DNA of 62,000 bases from Phoronis australis (taxonomy: Eukaryota > Phoronida > Phoronidae). Positions 1 to 13,429 of this stretch are shown here, piece by piece. Position 1 is the first letter of the stretch; the number at the start of each line of letters is the position of its first letter. The stretch covers positions 303,165 through 365,164 of the forward strand of contig NMRA01000362.1 in the NCBI GenBank assembly GCA_002633005.1, written 5' to 3'. The position numbers and the translations under genes were made by a program. The notes beneath the pieces were generated by a model. It had not been told where the DNA came from. It saw only the letters and a list, made by a program, of their open reading frames with translations, and ran no database searches.

Positions 1-556
1 GATTTGTAGACATTGAAGGAACTGACATAACCTGCATGAAATGACGGGCCGTTTCAAGCCAACTTTGTAGCGTGGTCTCAAGCTATAATTGACAGTTCTT
101 CTTAACCCCAGAAATCATTTATGCATGGGTTAGAGTTTAACGACTCAAAATAATATCATGCGATCTGCCATAAGATTTTTTTTTAGTGTAAAGTGAAGTC
201 GGAGTTTTTGCGAGTAGAAATGAGTGTGCTTCAACAATGAACAGTAGAGGCAATGATTTTCTAACTAATCTACACGGAGGTGTCAGCAGTATTCAAAATA
301 CACTGTGGCCCAGGACCAGTGGATTTGCGTCCAGGCCTGTAGACTTTTAAGGACAGCCCAATGTAAGAGGCAAATTGGGGCCATTTTTATAACGGTAAGC
401 TGTCCGAAACAAAAATTAACTTTTTGGGAGGTGACCTTATTGCAGCTGTGAGCTTAGACGACATGTGTAGTGCTTGCTGTTGATGCCTTTTTATGAATTA
501 TGTGGGTATACTGATGGTTTGCTTTCTTAGCATGGTGTGTTGTCTCTCTTTTGTAG
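1..556. other. Left edge, probable Caprin intron
   Basis: I see no coding exon here. The stretch ends in a pyrimidine-rich tract and an AG acceptor directly before the first recognisable Caprin exon at 557, so it is most likely the intron that separates it from upstream exons outside the window. Confidence 0.5.
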
Positions 557-3500
557 CCCCTCACGTGGACCCCGCCGTGGTCGCCGCTCATCCCATGGCC
601 CCAGTTATGGTCGCACACACAGGTTAGTATTTTAAAGAACTACTGAAAATGCTGAATTCAAACACCTTGACTTATCCTACTGGCAAGGTTAATTAAGCTC
701 AAAAGCGCATTACCTTATTCAAGCTTGGCCAGTGTTATTCAAGCTTGGCCAATGTTATTTAAGCTTGGCCAGTGTTATTCAAGCTTGGCCAGTGTTATTT
801 AAGCTTGGTCAATGCTATTCAAGCTTGACCAATGTTTTTTAAGTTACTCAAGCTTGGCCATCACTTTCCAAGCTCCCTCATTCATGACCATTCGCAACTG
901 TTAAAGGTCATTGAAAAACGACAAACGTTAATTATGACAATTATTTATGCAAAAAATTGGTGACATTTTTATCATCTGGCTAAATGCCTATTCATACCCA
1001 TGTTTCTCTCTGCACAGATCTCCAGTTCACCAATGCAGGCCTGACTCCGGACCAGTCACAACCAGTCCAGCAGCCAACATCATCGTATGATGCTCAAGTC
1101 CAGCAACCTCTTGTGCCGCAGGCCATGGGTGACTCCTACCCAGTCCAAGGGTTTACCACACAGCCCTACGTGGTGCACGCAGCGCCGGCGAGTGCCGACG
1201 TGCCGCCTCCAATACCGTACCCTGGTGAAACGCACCACACCAGTCAGTCGTATGTCTCAGCCGTCGAAGGACAGATGGCACCAGTGGAGCAGAACAGAGG
1301 GGACATGGTGAGTGAAATATTTACGTTTTTGTGTCTTAAGATGAAAGGATGGACAAAGTGCTATGTCAAAGCATTTTCTGAGTGGTTTCTCCACTGTACA
1401 GTAGCAGATTAGCACCATGACTTCGCGTTTTCAGCTTTACTTTAATTTGTTCCTGGCCTATTAAAATGTGACATACAGATGTATAAAAAAGTTAGTTGAT
1501 TGACAACTGGTGACCTGCTGTCACTACTAAATGTTTGTGTCCTCCTCATCAACAGGAAAAGCCATTCCAGCAGTTGAACCCAAATGCCCCCAGTTTTTAC
1601 TCGGATCAGACATCGCCACATGACTCCAAGTCCGGTGAGAAGTCGGAAGACGCACAGTACAGTGACCAACAAAATGACCTTCAAGGTGCGTATCTCTTTT
1701 GCCTCGCCACTAGGTTTCACTGTTAGCTATGAGCCTTTTCCAATTCAGTTACGTAGTGATTCAGGTGGATCCGATGAATGGTGTGTCCCCTTCTTTTTTT
1801 TGTTTTCCTTTGTTTCTCTGACATAAGTTCTTTGACGGATTTTTATGAAATTTGGTTTAAAGTTTTATACTAGAGAAACAATGGCATGTTCCTGTTTTCA
1901 GACGTATTTTGTGCCGTTTAGTGGCTATTTTTATGATAGAAATAAAAATCGTTTGAAGCACGCCGTTTGCGGTGCTTTCGTGGGCGCATTTAAATGCTCT
2001 GCATTGCTCTTATCGTTCCTCGTGAAAAGTTGAGCATTTTAAATGTACCTTAATGATCTTTCAATCCTTGTGATGGAATGTATGTGTAATATTTATTGGC
2101 AAACCTTTCCCTTGCTCGTTGCTCTGAACATACAGTTCAAGACAAAAGCAATCAGGCAAAATAACCATTATGACGGCTAATTCTGTTTACTGCAAAAATG
2201 ACTGGTAATACCTTTCAGGGTGGCAAAATTACAACTACTAAATGGGCGCTTAAATACCTTACTAAGGCTCCTGTTAATTCCCCTTCAGTCTCGGTCATCA
2301 GGGGGTACTACTCTGACGACGAATTCAACTTCTGCCCAACTGCTGTGATAGAGAATTCCGGGTCATTTTGTTTGAATACTTTTGGACTGTACCTGTATGT
2401 ACTACTCTACATTTTGTTGTATCTTGGAATAGAATTAACGGGGAAAGTTAGTAAGGAGATTGAGTCAAATGTAATTTTGCAGCCTGGATAGTCATTTTGT
2501 TGTTAACAGAATTGACTGTCTTGATTGTGAAACAGCATGTTGTCTGATTAATTTTGTCTCATTCCGTATTTAGACTTTTGGAGTTGCGATACTTCATTTA
2601 CTCAATGACTGGCATATTACTTTCCCGTTGACAGGCTCTGATGGGTATCAAGGTCAAGGCTACCGTCGGGGCGGAGGTCAGCGCGGAGGTCGAGGGTCAC
2701 GAGGCATGAACAACGGTGGTGGAAACTTCCGGGGAAACAATCGCGGCAACTACAGAGGTTCAGGTAGCTACAGTGGTTGGTGGAAGTCCCCCCCTTTTTG
2801 GTAGAATTGGTTTAAGGGCCGCATTTTTCTCTCGGCAGGCTCTACATTGGATAATTTACCCCTGCAACTTGCATTGTTGAGGAGTTCATTGATTGATTGT
2901 TTTTTACTTTCCTGCGTCTATTGATGGCAAACTGGCAGTGAGTGTGTTGGTGGGGTCTCCAAAATGTTTGACACAATTTCGTTTACTTTTCGATTTCCTC
3001 GTGTTTGTCGCAAAGCCGTGCACACGTGTAGCTACAGGTAACGAACTTTTTGCACGCGCTCAAAACATTCTCCGTCATAAATAATCACCGAGTCTTTGCA
3101 AGTGTTACAAACCTGTTCCGAGCCTTTCTGTAAGTTGGACAGGGAGATATATCAGAGCCAACTTAGTGCGAGATTGGCAACCTATGAAGTTGACTTCTGA
3201 AGTTTGCGTAAGATTATTCTAGTGTGAAATGAGAAAAAATCGCAAATTAGTGTGCAGTTTCTTCAGCTCATTGTCAGTTTGGCTTAGCCCAACGAGGTAC
3301 TGACTGCAGGAGTCTAGTGAAAGACATTTGCACGTTATCCTGTCTACATTCTATTGCAGGCAACTACCAGGGCTTCCCAGCCAGGAATAACTACCAGCCA
3401 GATGGTGGCTATCAAGGATACAACAGTAGGGACTACCGCGGCGGTGCTGGGGGTGGCTTTAAGAGGGGCGGTGGTGCGCGTGATGCTGGACCAAACAGAG

Positions 3501-4584
3501 GGCAAGGTGAGGTCGTTTGTTTGTCGCTGTTCTATGGTTATAGGTTTTAGTCGAGGAATTAGCATTGTAATATGTTACATTTTGTTGTACTGCATTGCAT
3601 TGTCACTAGATTTACAGCAAAACTCATTGATTGGATCCGGTCAGATTGAGATATTTTATTATAGTATGCAAAATTGCATTTGCATTCGTATTTGTCTTAA
3701 GGTCAAGAAGATAAATTCTATAATTTTTGGACCTTAAAATTACTAAAAGAGGCTAGAGAGTAAGTGTCCTATTAGGTATTAAGTGAATACCATGTTTAGG
3801 AAAAATCAAAAGGGTGATATTTGAGCATTCCCAAAACGTGACGGTTGCGTTATATTTACTTCACCATTCTTCACAGTCACTATGATAGAAAAATCTTCGT
3901 TCTTGTGTTTTCTCTCAAGTGGTTTGACTTTCTGGATAATTTTGGCGCCGTTACATTAGAAAAGGATTTTTATGGAAATTGGCAAGCTCCACAATAACAG
4001 CTGAATGCTCTGCCGCAGAGCCAAATCCTTCGCATTAAATAGCGGGGTATTTTTAAGTGCGTTTTAAGACACTCGTCTGGATTTCAGCAAATGTTTGTTA
4101 GACAATTGCAAGAATTAGCGATTTGTAATTAAAAAAATCCCCAAAACGGCATATTTTGTTGTTTCATAGCTCTGATCAAAGCCTTTAAGAAGTTTGTCTC
4201 ACCCAAACAATTTTCTACTGTAAAAGTGACAATGTCCCTAACCCCTTTATGTTATCAACTGACCTGTGCAAGTCTGTGCTGTGGAGTTGTCTGATTTATA
4301 AGCAACTTAGTTAAGCCCATTTTTATACTAAATAGAAGTGTCTGAATATACTCCCTACCTTGTGAAAGTTTTAGTATATGTGTAAGCTGTCCACAATTCA
4401 GTGATTTGTATTCACTGTATACAGCGATGAGTTACATGAATGAATTTTGACGTGCTATTTACATTTGCGTTCCTTTTCAGGCCCACGAGGTGGTGCTCCC
4501 AGAGGTGGGCGGGGTGGTAACCGTGGCAACTACGGCAACCGGAACAATGGCTTCGGCAACAACAGTCAGCCAGTGTCTACATAA
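557..4584 (+). CDS. Caprin-family RNA-binding protein, 3' six exons (5' partial)
   Basis: Exons, all with AG/GT borders: 557-622, 1018-1307, 1556-1685, 2635-2763, 3360-3506 and 4481-4584 (TAA at 4582-4584). The frames join in phase: phase 1 after exon 1, phase 0 after exon 2, phase 1 afterwards. The product begins with a Pro/Gln/Val/Ala-rich linker and continues with a Gln/Ser/Asp-rich stretch. It ends in a Gly/Arg/Asn/Tyr tail with many RG/RGG motifs, for example RGGGQRGGRGSRG and GPRGGAPRGGRGG. The FKRG...GPRGAPRG arrangement and the YQGYN/DYRG pattern resemble the C-terminal region of vertebrate Caprin-1. Caprins are cytoplasmic mRNA-binding proteins of RNP and stress granules that act with G3BP; the RGG tail binds RNA. 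The conserved coiled-coil N-terminal region must lie left of the window. A different RGG-box protein is possible but less likely. Confidence 0.75.
717..862. repeat. 20-bp tandem repeat in a Caprin intron
   Basis: About six or seven direct copies of a unit close to TTCAAGCTTGGCCAGTGTTA run head to tail with a few substitutions per copy. Each contains AAGCTTGG. The copies abut without spacers and lie inside the intron between exons 557-622 and 1018-1307. It is a minisatellite. Confidence 0.85.
1740..2030. repeat. Dispersed copy of the 'TAGTGGC' repeat family in a Caprin intron
   Basis: The sequence around 1786-2018 matches 8055-8285 closely: a TTTTCCTTTGTTTCTCTGA stretch, then GTGCCGTTTAGTGGC, then a conserved end around 1957-2018 that recurs at 8224-8285 and 12592-12652. 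It is a single diverged copy of the family that forms the array at 6.2-8.7 kb. Confidence 0.7.
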
Positions 4585-6060
4585 GGGATAAAGAACTGGA
4601 ATACATGGACAGTGGTGTTTATTGGAGACTGTGAACACAATACCACGCTTGGCATGGTATTGTGGGCGCACGCTGATGTTAAAAACCCTCTTTGTTGTCT
4701 ATTCTTTTTAGACTAGAGTAATGCATGCCCTGAAATAGAATCCTCTGTTTAAATCCAGTGCTCATCAGACGATTAAAGAGGGCTTTTTAACTCGCAGCTT
4801 GCGCACGCAGACTTATTTATTACTCTCATCGTGCCGGCGTTGGACTCGGTTTCATGTTGGGGGGAGCGAGCGAAGGCAATTTTCAGCATGCGGTGATGAT
4901 TCGGTCAAAGACTACGGAACTGGATTAGCTTCAATTCACAAAATTGCGATTAGCTTTAGGTTGTTTTAGGCATGACGGTGGCAAGATTTCAATGCTCTGT
5001 TTCACATTCTTGATGCTCCTTTCCACATGCGTTATAAACTATTTCCTGTTTTGTTTGTCCTGTTGGTTTCAGGCTGGGGGTGGATAAGAATGCTCGTAAA
5101 GTGTGTCGCAGTCGAGCATGTCGGCATTTCCGTAGTTGTATCTCTTTTATCAACAGTTGGTCCAAAAATACCTCGTCAGTGAGTTTGTAACGGAGTCTCT
5201 TAGGTATCTCTGTACGTTACTTTATGCACATCTGTTGACACAGCGCACCATAATCGTAGCAAGTTGTCATCTGTAGCCAAAGCACATGTGTACATGTTAT
5301 TGTAGATTGTAGATGTGAGGCCAGAGTTCACTATTTCATCCAGTCAGATTGACTGTTACATTTGGAAGACATGGTTTGCACCAATCGGGTAACCTGTTAC
5401 ATTGGGGAAGTAGTTGCTTGGACCATTTGGATAGCCTGTGACTTAGCGAAAGCATTGTCAGCATCTCTGATATTTCGTACATTTTAAAACAGCTTGAACT
5501 AACCCAGGCAAAGATCTTTTTCTCTCTGTCAAGTAACAACTGCCCATATTGCTACCTGTAATGGGAAAACTAATGAACACAGTCGAACCGCATTGCTGTG
5601 AACATTTTTTTAGCTTTAACCGCAGTCCCTTGTAACCACGGCAACTTATTTGAAGTAAAGTTAGTGGGCACTTGTGGAATGAAAGGTAATGAGCGAGCAG
5701 ACGCAATAAACGTGGTTCTTGTTAGTGCGGTTCGACAGTACCGGTATATATTGACAATATTTTTTGCTTTATTCACGATAACAACGGAATCTAGTCCTGT
5801 ATTGTAAATTTTGTTGTTCTTGCAATGAGTCTGTGTCTTTTTCACTTGCCTTAGGTTTAAGATATAAAATTGAAAAGTTAGAAAAAAAAATAGAAAAATG
5901 GTAAAAACTAAAAAGTGTGCGTCTTACTATGCCTATAAATAGGATATAATGTTTTGTTACGGCTTCTTTCTGGTGTGTTGTTCACAAACTTGACGTTACT
6001 GAGTAGGTTTGTGTTGTACATCAGGACTAAAATACAATAAAAGTATTCCATTTTGAGGAT
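4585..6060 (+). other. Probable Caprin 3'UTR and downstream sequence
   Basis: There is no convincing coding exon here. Possible polyadenylation signals AATAAA occur at about 5705 (inside a small inverted-repeat element) and 6036-6041. A long 3'UTR would fit the Caprin family, but the true end cannot be seen. Confidence 0.4.
5580..5738. mobile_element. Short inverted-repeat element (MITE-like), ~159 bp
   Basis: The left end is CAGTCGAACCGCA and the right end is TGCGGTTCGACAG, an inverted pair with one mismatch in 13. The interior has no convincing ORF. A clear target-site duplication is not visible. Ends of this type are common in Tc1/mariner-derived non-autonomous elements, but the family is not certain. 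Confidence 0.5.
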
Positions 6061-6229
6061 ATTTCGTTTTTAAAGGTGCTAGGAACCACCAAATTATTGT
6101 TTGACTTCATGTTTTAGCAGAGCAGCGCTTTAATCTTCCCAAGGAAGTACTAATCATACGTAAGTAACAACGGAGGCACTTTTGGGTAAAATCGTAGAAA
6201 TGCGGCTTTGTGTCCTTTTACGTTATTCA

Positions 6230-8720
6230 TTAAATATGTACAGAAAGTGCTTTTTGTATGTGCCGGTGCATCCCTTTTCGGACGTCCGCTGCTATATCTC
6301 ATCAACCAGGTGCTGGGTCGTCATGAAATTTGGCAGTTTTATGTTCCTTCCTACAACTTGAACGTGGCCACAGATGACAATGATTTTCGGACCTGTGTTT
6401 GGATTTGCCCAGTTACGGGACAGATATTTGCGAAATTCGGTGAATATGTTTCTATAGAGATAACGACATCTTCCATTTTTTAACGGGTGTGACATGGTGT
6501 GCGCCCCGTTGTGTTACTGTTTTTATGCGCCCACATATTTATATGTGGATGCATTATACCGTCATCTCAATCCGTCCGTCGGGCATCCGCTGCTCTAACT
6601 TCAAGACCGTTTGACCTATGTTCATGAAATTTTGCACGTGTTCTTTTCATGGATGCTACGGCATGACCGAACTTTCGGGCGGATCCGACTACCAGTGTGC
6701 CCCCGAGTGGAAATTTTAGTTCTTTACGCTTACCTCTATATCTTCAAATGTCTTCAGCGTATTTTCATAATATTTGGCATGCAGGCATCTTTTAGTGCGA
6801 TGATGCTATGCTCCAGTTTTCGGATAGATTCGACGTAATTTGCGCCACCTAGTGGCCATTTTTACTGTTTTTGAGTCTGTTAATTTTAGGCGTCCATCCC
6901 TCTACCAACCAAACCGCTCTAAGGATGATTGTGAAAATTGGCATGTATGTTCGTACTATAAAGTGGATGGCTGACGATGGTTTTCCGACGACTGTGGCGC
7001 CTCCTATTGGTAGTTTCGTTTTTTTGCGCCTATGGCTGTATCTCCTAAACTGTCTGCAGGATCTTTACTAAATGTAGTAAGTGCATTTATATGATGTTGA
7101 GGAAGGACGATGACGACTTTCGGACGGATTTGACTACTGGTGTGCCCCTTGGTGGTAATTTTATTTTCATTACGTTAACATCTGTATCTTCAAATGTCCT
7201 CTACGTATTTTCAAAAAATTTGGCGTACAGGCTTCTGTTAGTGTGGTGACGCTATCTTTCCGTTTTGAGATGGATTCGACTTAGTTTGCGCCACCTAGTG
7301 GCCATTTTTACCGCTTTCGAGTCTGTTTTTTTGGCGTCCATCCCCCCTATCAACCAAATCGCTTTCAGGATAATTGTGAAAATTGCCATGTATGTTTTTA
7401 CTATGAAGTGGACGGCTGACGACGATTTTCCGATGACTTCAGCTACTGTGGCGCCTCCTAGTGGCAGTTTCGTTTTTTTGTGCCCATGGCTGTATCTCTT
7501 AAACCGTTTGTAGGGTCTTTACTAAATTTAACAAGTGTATTTATATGATGTTGACAAAGAACAACGACTTTCGGACGGATCTGACTATCTGTGTGTGCCC
7601 TGGTGGCAATTTTAGATTTTACCGTTTACCTCTGCATCTTCAAGGGTCCTCAATGGATTTTCATCAAACTTTGAATTCAGGCATCTATTGGTGAAATGAC
7701 GCTATCCTCTCATTTTTGGATAGAATCGAGGTATTTTGCGCCACATCATGGCCATTTTTTGCTGTTTTCGAGTTTGTTTTTGGCGTCCACCCTCTATCAA
7801 CCAAATCATTCTATAGATGGTTTTGAAAATTGGTGTTTATGTTCTCTGTATGAAGAGGATGGTTGACGATGACGACTTTGGCTACTGTGGCGTTTCCAAT
7901 GGTAGTTTTGTTTTGTTTTGCACCCACAGCTGTGTCTCCTAAACCCACTGCAGGATCTTTATTAAATTTAGTAAGTGTATTTATATGAAGCTAACAACAG
8001 ACAATAACGACTTTCAGGCGGATCTAATGAACAGTGTGCCCCCGTAGTATCCATTTCATTTTATTCTGTTTTCCTTTGTTTCTCTGAAGTTCCGTGACGG
8101 ATTTATGTGAAGTTTGGTTAATAGCTTTCTATTAAAGAAGCTATGACATGGTCCCAAATTCAGATGGATTTTACGTTTTTGCGCCATTTAGTGGCCATTT
8201 TTATGACACAAATAAACAACCCTAAAGCACACCGTTAGCGATGCATTCGTGGACGCATTTCAACGCTCCGTGTTGCTCTTGTTATTACTTCCGAGATGCT
8301 TTGGTGTGCGTCTAGCCGCCTATATTGTGGCCTAACTGCTTTCATTAATGGATCATTAACTTGGCAGATGCACTATTGTATTGAGTTGGGAAACGGCTGA
8401 CATTTTGCGGAAAACTGTAGCGCCCCCAAATGGCGAGTTTGTCTCTTCATCAATATCTACCAAGTTCCTTATTATTACGAAATTTGGTTTTACGTGCCTA
8501 TGGAGGAGAGCATGACTGGTGCCTGCTTTGGGAAGAGTCCGACTATTGTGGTGTCCTCTAGTGGCTGTTTAGGTTTTCTTTGCGATTACCTCAATATCTA
8601 CGAAGTTCCTTGATGGATCTTCTTGGAGTTAAGCGGATAACTTCCCATGAAGGAGACAATGAAACTTGTCCGTTTTAGATGGATGCAACCTATCCTGCGC
8701 CCTCGAGTCCTACTGGGGCA
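6230..8720. repeat. Satellite-like array of ~148-bp units with ~450-bp higher-order period
   Basis: The phrase GCGCCACCTAGTGGCCATTT recurs at 6842 and 7288 and, in diverged form, at 7738 and 8181, so a ~450-bp unit repeats about four times. Inside each large unit are three related sub-units of about 138-163 bp. Each has the order: box like GCGCC.CCTAGTGG, T-rich stretch, 'ATCTTCAAA' segment, 'TTGGCATGTATG' segment, then 'TTTCGGACGGATT.GACTA'. Units are well diverged, so the array is old. ORFs in it reflect the repeat and are not credible genes. Confidence 0.85.
6697..8564. promoter_or_regulatory. Cluster of CTCF-core-like motifs
   Basis: Read on the minus strand, 6842-6855 and 7288-7301 are CCACTAGGTGGCGC, which fits the published CTCF core CCASYAGRKGGCRS at every position. 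Single-mismatch versions lie at 6697-6710, 7142-7155, 7451-7464, 8181-8194 and 8551-8564. All are in the same orientation and sit at the same place in the repeat unit. The motif match is seen directly; binding is inference. Confidence 0.4.
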
Positions 8721-10300
8721 CACTGTTAGACCCTAGAGTCAGGTCTCAGCTCTTCAGCTCGGTTTTAACTATGTATGAATATATCTAAAAAATGGTTCCA
8801 GACAATTAGTGTAATGGGCCCACCTTAGCGGCCTGCGCACATGGTGCGGGCAGTTTTCTTGCCCGCTCAGTGATGCCTACTGATGTCCTTGATAGCTTTT
8901 CATTTTAATGCAGAGAGATAGTATGCTTGCTTTTGATTTTAGACGGGTCTGGCTGCTGTGTTACTTCCTTGCGGCAATATGGGTCTGTCTCAAAGCCTGC
9001 CATGTTCTGTCAAATGGGGCCTCTTCATGTCTACGCTCTCTAGAGTAATGAGAGCACGATAGTGACTTCCGGTATATTACTACTTCCATTTGCTCCCGAC
9101 TCAGATTTTGTTGGACAGATTTTTTTTACTAAATAGTGGTTTATTAATTTAAATAGAGAGAAACCAATCCCACAGTCAATCCCTCCCATTGTATGAATAA
9201 GTTGTGTCACCGGCTGGGATCGAAATTAATCAGTCACCGTCTGCCATCGCACCCGATTCTTCGTAGTCATGGAAAATGTTACATGAAACATGGTGTCCTT
9301 GTTCATCCATTGATCTTTGACAAAGGGTTTGCTTTCTTCGTAAGGTATTAGTACATCCCACCACACAGCAGTAAAAATTTACTGATATAAAGGTAGGAAA
9401 GGTGTTGCGCTGTTTATACCAGTAGGTTGAAACCTCCCGTCCGCATTGAGCCTACATGGGATCTGTAGGTGGCGCTGAGCGTCTGTCCACCAGGTCGCCA
9501 TCTGGCGAATGGCGTGGCTATTTCGAAACCGTCAGGTATTGGAGGTTCTTCGAGGAAAGCTCGGCTGGTGTTGATGTTTAGACTGACGCATCTGGCACCC
9601 CTATAGTGGCTAACTGTAATATTTCTATTGATTCTCATGATTTCTGCCCCACGATCGAGATCGTAATGCATGCGCGCACCCAGCCTTAAAAATGGGGGGC
9701 TCGAATTTTTTTCAGAATGTGGACCTTTTACTTACTAAGATTCATCATTCATGGACGGGGTACGTTTAGAGCTATGAATTGTGCATTCGCCGAAGTTCAG
9801 TGGTTACTGCTCTTTTTGTTGACTTTCGTCTCGTTTTTTACTTTTTCGGAGTTTTTGTTTCTCTGAGGCGGAACTTTTTACCCTCTTCGCCATATGGGGG
9901 GGCTCATTCGAGCACCCCCCCCCCCCTCCTCCCCGGGTGTGCACATGTAGTGAGGATGGATTCACCGAACGTGGAAATATTTGAAAAATGAACCCCCATT
10001 GTAAGTTTACCGTGTGCCATGGTCGGTCAGTACTGTGCTACTCATATGTCCCAATGTTTACCGGTAAGTTGGAGGCGTCTTATTCAGATGTTTTGTTGTT
10101 AGACGGAATTTGATTTCCACAACTTTTTTGTAAGTTTCACTTTATTCGACGACGAACTATACCTGAAAACCTGAAAGCAGTGGAGTGCAGTACTAAAGTA
10201 ATTAATAAAGCGCGTGATTTTTTTATGCATTTTCTAGTCACCCATCTCGTCAGCCTCATTTTCCAACAATGCCGCAGGTCAGTTTAAAGAGGCTATCGCG
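8721..10300. other. Intergenic, no gene recognised
   Basis: It contains a run of 12 C at 9915-9926 and fragments related to the array family. An 85-codon open frame on the minus strand at 9414-9671 has no recognisable domain and no supporting splice signals. Confidence 0.5.
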
Positions 10301-12123
10301 AACTGAAGAGATGAAAAGCGTAAGCTCATTAATTCCCAGAAATTGTACGGTAAACAGTGTCTCAAGTTTGTTGTATTAAAGGGACTCGGTGACGATGTCC
10401 GGCCTGCACATATCTTAAATGGAGCATCCGGGTATTGACTACCTTGCACCACTGCTGAAGTATACATCTGATGCACTTACGGTACTTCGCTTGTAAACGA
10501 ATGAAATTTCATGATTGCTCGGGAATTTATGTTTGCAATTTTCCTCAAAATCGAATTAAATCTAAGCGATCCTCGTTTCATGGTGTCTTGCGTATAGTGA
10601 AAGAAAACTTGAAGACGTCAGGTGAGAAGTAAACGAGGCAATTTGCATATGTGTAGAAAATGTGCGATAACCTCATCAAACATAATTCGTCTTCTGATTG
10701 ACGACCCCTCAGTCGAAACAGTCGCGAGCCGCCTGTTTGTTGGCTTCCGGTATAATGCGACCAATAGGGCCTGCGTGTTTGCCGATTCTGAAAAGGGAAA
10801 AGATATGTGGGTTTGAACATGTGACAGACTGCAGCGCTATAAGGATCGAATGCATATCAAAAATAGGCGAATTCAGAAGGAAACAGTTGACGTGCTGAGG
10901 ATTGGCAGTAGATGTTGCGTCAAGTACTGACTCACTTTTTCCTACCGGGTCGAAAATCAATTAAGGCGAGGACATCTTTACCCTTTTAGATAAACGGTCA
11001 CAAACATGTATATTCCGCACACAATAGTGAACAGATCAAGTTGAAGCGATTTTTTTGGCCAAAATAGTACAAAGCAACTTTGAGTGCTTTGTTCGTGTGG
11101 CTAAGTCAATTTCTGTCTGCTTTACTGCCTGGTTTGGTGGAAACTAAGACCGTGGGAATTTTAACCGTCATCTCTTACAAGTTTTTAGCATCACCTTAGT
11201 TTGAAAAGCCAATCCCTTCACCTAGTACTTATATGTTATTTAATCGAATTGGTCCCTGTGTTTGGATTGAGTTCGGTATAGTGAAGGTCTAATATGACCT
11301 CGACTCGAACAGTCGAACAGCTGTGCGTCCAATAACCCCTACCACCTCAAAAATAGTTTGGCTCTCACGTCCCGTCCCATGATTTAAGATTCCGGCGCAG
11401 TCGTTCGACATCGTTCAGTGGCTATCCTTTGGTGAGGTCCCAGATATAGTTGCGAAACATTAGCAATATCTGCTTGTACCACCGTGCTCTCATCAAACTC
11501 GCAAGCCTAACTGAACGCGTCCAAGGTCTCGGGCTGCAGACTGCCGGTGTTTGGGAGAATGGAAAAACAAAAGTCAAATTTCATGATGCCTGTGTAGGCT
11601 TGATTCACGCCAGTATGGTGATGTGACTATGTACGTGTGCGCCTCGCGTGAAAGAACCAGGGTTCGAATGAAGTGGTTTGCAACTTGCAAAAAACGACTG
11701 GATTGTCTATAAAATTAGTCTTACATGCATCACAATTACGTCAACTTGCGATCATTACTGGAGATACCAAAACTGCCTTTTTCGCCAGACGTGACAATTA
11801 CTTCATGAATCTTTATAAAATGATTATGTTGTCAACGACAATACCCTGTGATAGTGCTGTGGTCTGCCAACTGTCATATTATCTGTAAAAAACTCGCCGC
11901 GCATCCAACTTCTGCTAATGGTTTAGGTTTAATTTCGCACAAATTACGTAGGCTTACCACATTCCACAGAAAATTAACACCCTGCGTTTCATGTTAAGGG
12001 TGCTAGAACTAATTTATCTACCATTGTCGCCGTTTTATTTTAGCCGTTCACAACGAATATGCTTGAAAAATCACATACTGCACATTCTTGTCCTGTAAGC
12101 CACCACCCCCCCCCCCCCCCCCC
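10301..12123. repeat. Direct duplication, copy 1 (~1.8 kb)
   Basis: This matches 16193-18010 at an offset of 5892 bp. The first ~700 bp look identical and the rest shows about 20-25 substitutions or single-base indels, roughly 98-99% identity by eye. Homology stops at a polycytosine tract (18 C at 12106-12123). No convincing gene is seen inside; the small open frames are the same in both copies. Confidence 0.85.
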
Positions 12124-13019
12124 ACCCCCCCTCCATCTGCATGCTGCTGTCAGGGTGTGGTGATGCTCTCCAGCAATTACGAACTTTCATTATTCTTAGA
12201 AATACCAAGAGTCCCTTCTGGGGTGAATAAATAAGGAACAAGTCGTGACACAATTTTACTGCGGGAATTGGTCCAACTGCACTATTAAAGTTAGCTTCTT
12301 CGCTTTAAGAGGTCCCGGTCTGTGTCGGACTCATTTCTGTGCTGCTCCAGAAAATGTCCAGGTCTCTAGATTACTGATCTCGTGCTGTTCCACTTGAGCC
12401 ACCGAGGTCCCATATCTGCCCAGTAACTGTTTGCAGCCAACTGTTTTATTATTATACATCCCATCAGAGATGGCAATGACAAGAGATTACGAGTTACACA
12501 CAAATCGGACTATAACATTGGCCCCTAATGTTATTTTTTACGTTTGCCTCTATATCTAATGGATACTCTTACAATTGTAAACATACTCATTAAAGCACAC
12601 CTTTTGTAGTGCTATCGTTGGCGCATTTCAACACTCCGCGTTGCTCTTGTCAACATCTGAATTTATATCAACTTAACCCCTTGCAAGGTCACAATATTTG
12701 GCGTGTGTAGTCCTATTTTAAACTCGACAAGAATTGAACCACTGCTGTGCCTTCGATTGGAAATTTCATTTTTTTTCAAAAAAGTGACTAACGCCTGTCT
12801 CTATCTTTACAGTTCATTCTTTGCGGATTTTCATTTATTTTACCGGACAATGTTCTTTTTAGAGAGAAGACGACGCCTTGCTAGGTTCAATGTATTCTGT
12901 GGCGTTTAATGGCCATTTTTATGACATTAAAAACTACTGGAATTGAATTGCAGGTGTGGTTGCATTTCATGTAGCTCTTGTTTACAGCTAGGAGCGGATT
13001 CAATGAAACCAGCCTCCAG

Positions 13020-13139
13020 TTCAGTAACGGTAGGACTTCGCTAGATTACGTGAGACATTGCCGTGTATTTTAAAATGAGAGCACGTAATGTTGACAAGAT
13101 TTTAGTTAGGACCTAGCATAGGTCCTAGCGTTATTGAAC
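13020..13139. mobile_element. TTCAGTAACG-family MITE, copy 1
   Basis: The ends are inverted: TTCAGTAACGGTAGGAC on the left and AGGTCCTAGCGTTATTGAA on the right. The interior carries GATTACGTGAGACATTGCC, shared with the copy at 24536-24648. It is about 120 bp with no coding capacity. Confidence 0.65.
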
Positions 13140-13429
13140 TCACGCCTGGTTTAAAGTAGCCAAGGCACCCCACTGTGTGGAGATGGGAGTCTAACAAACT
13201 ATTGAAGTGCTTCCATGGAACTGTGATCACGTGGGTTTCAGTGACCAGGACAGCACACAGTCGATCGTAGGATGGAATCAGTGTAGACATATTTTCCTGG
13301 TGGCTCTGTCGATCAAATGATAAAATGAGTAGAACAAGATCAGAACATTTTTCTCCTGAGGGAAAAGGTTGATGTCATAGATGGAGAGGCAAACTGATGG
13401 TGACGCCAACTCCAAGTCAATGGGGGAAC

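Noticed and set aside
717-862. Regular ~20-bp repeats that might suggest a CRISPR-like array
   Set aside because: The units abut directly with no unique spacers and lie in an animal intron; it is a minisatellite.
9414-9671. 85-codon minus-strand open frame
   Set aside because: No domain, no splice or promoter support, and it lies in repeat-rich intergenic DNA.
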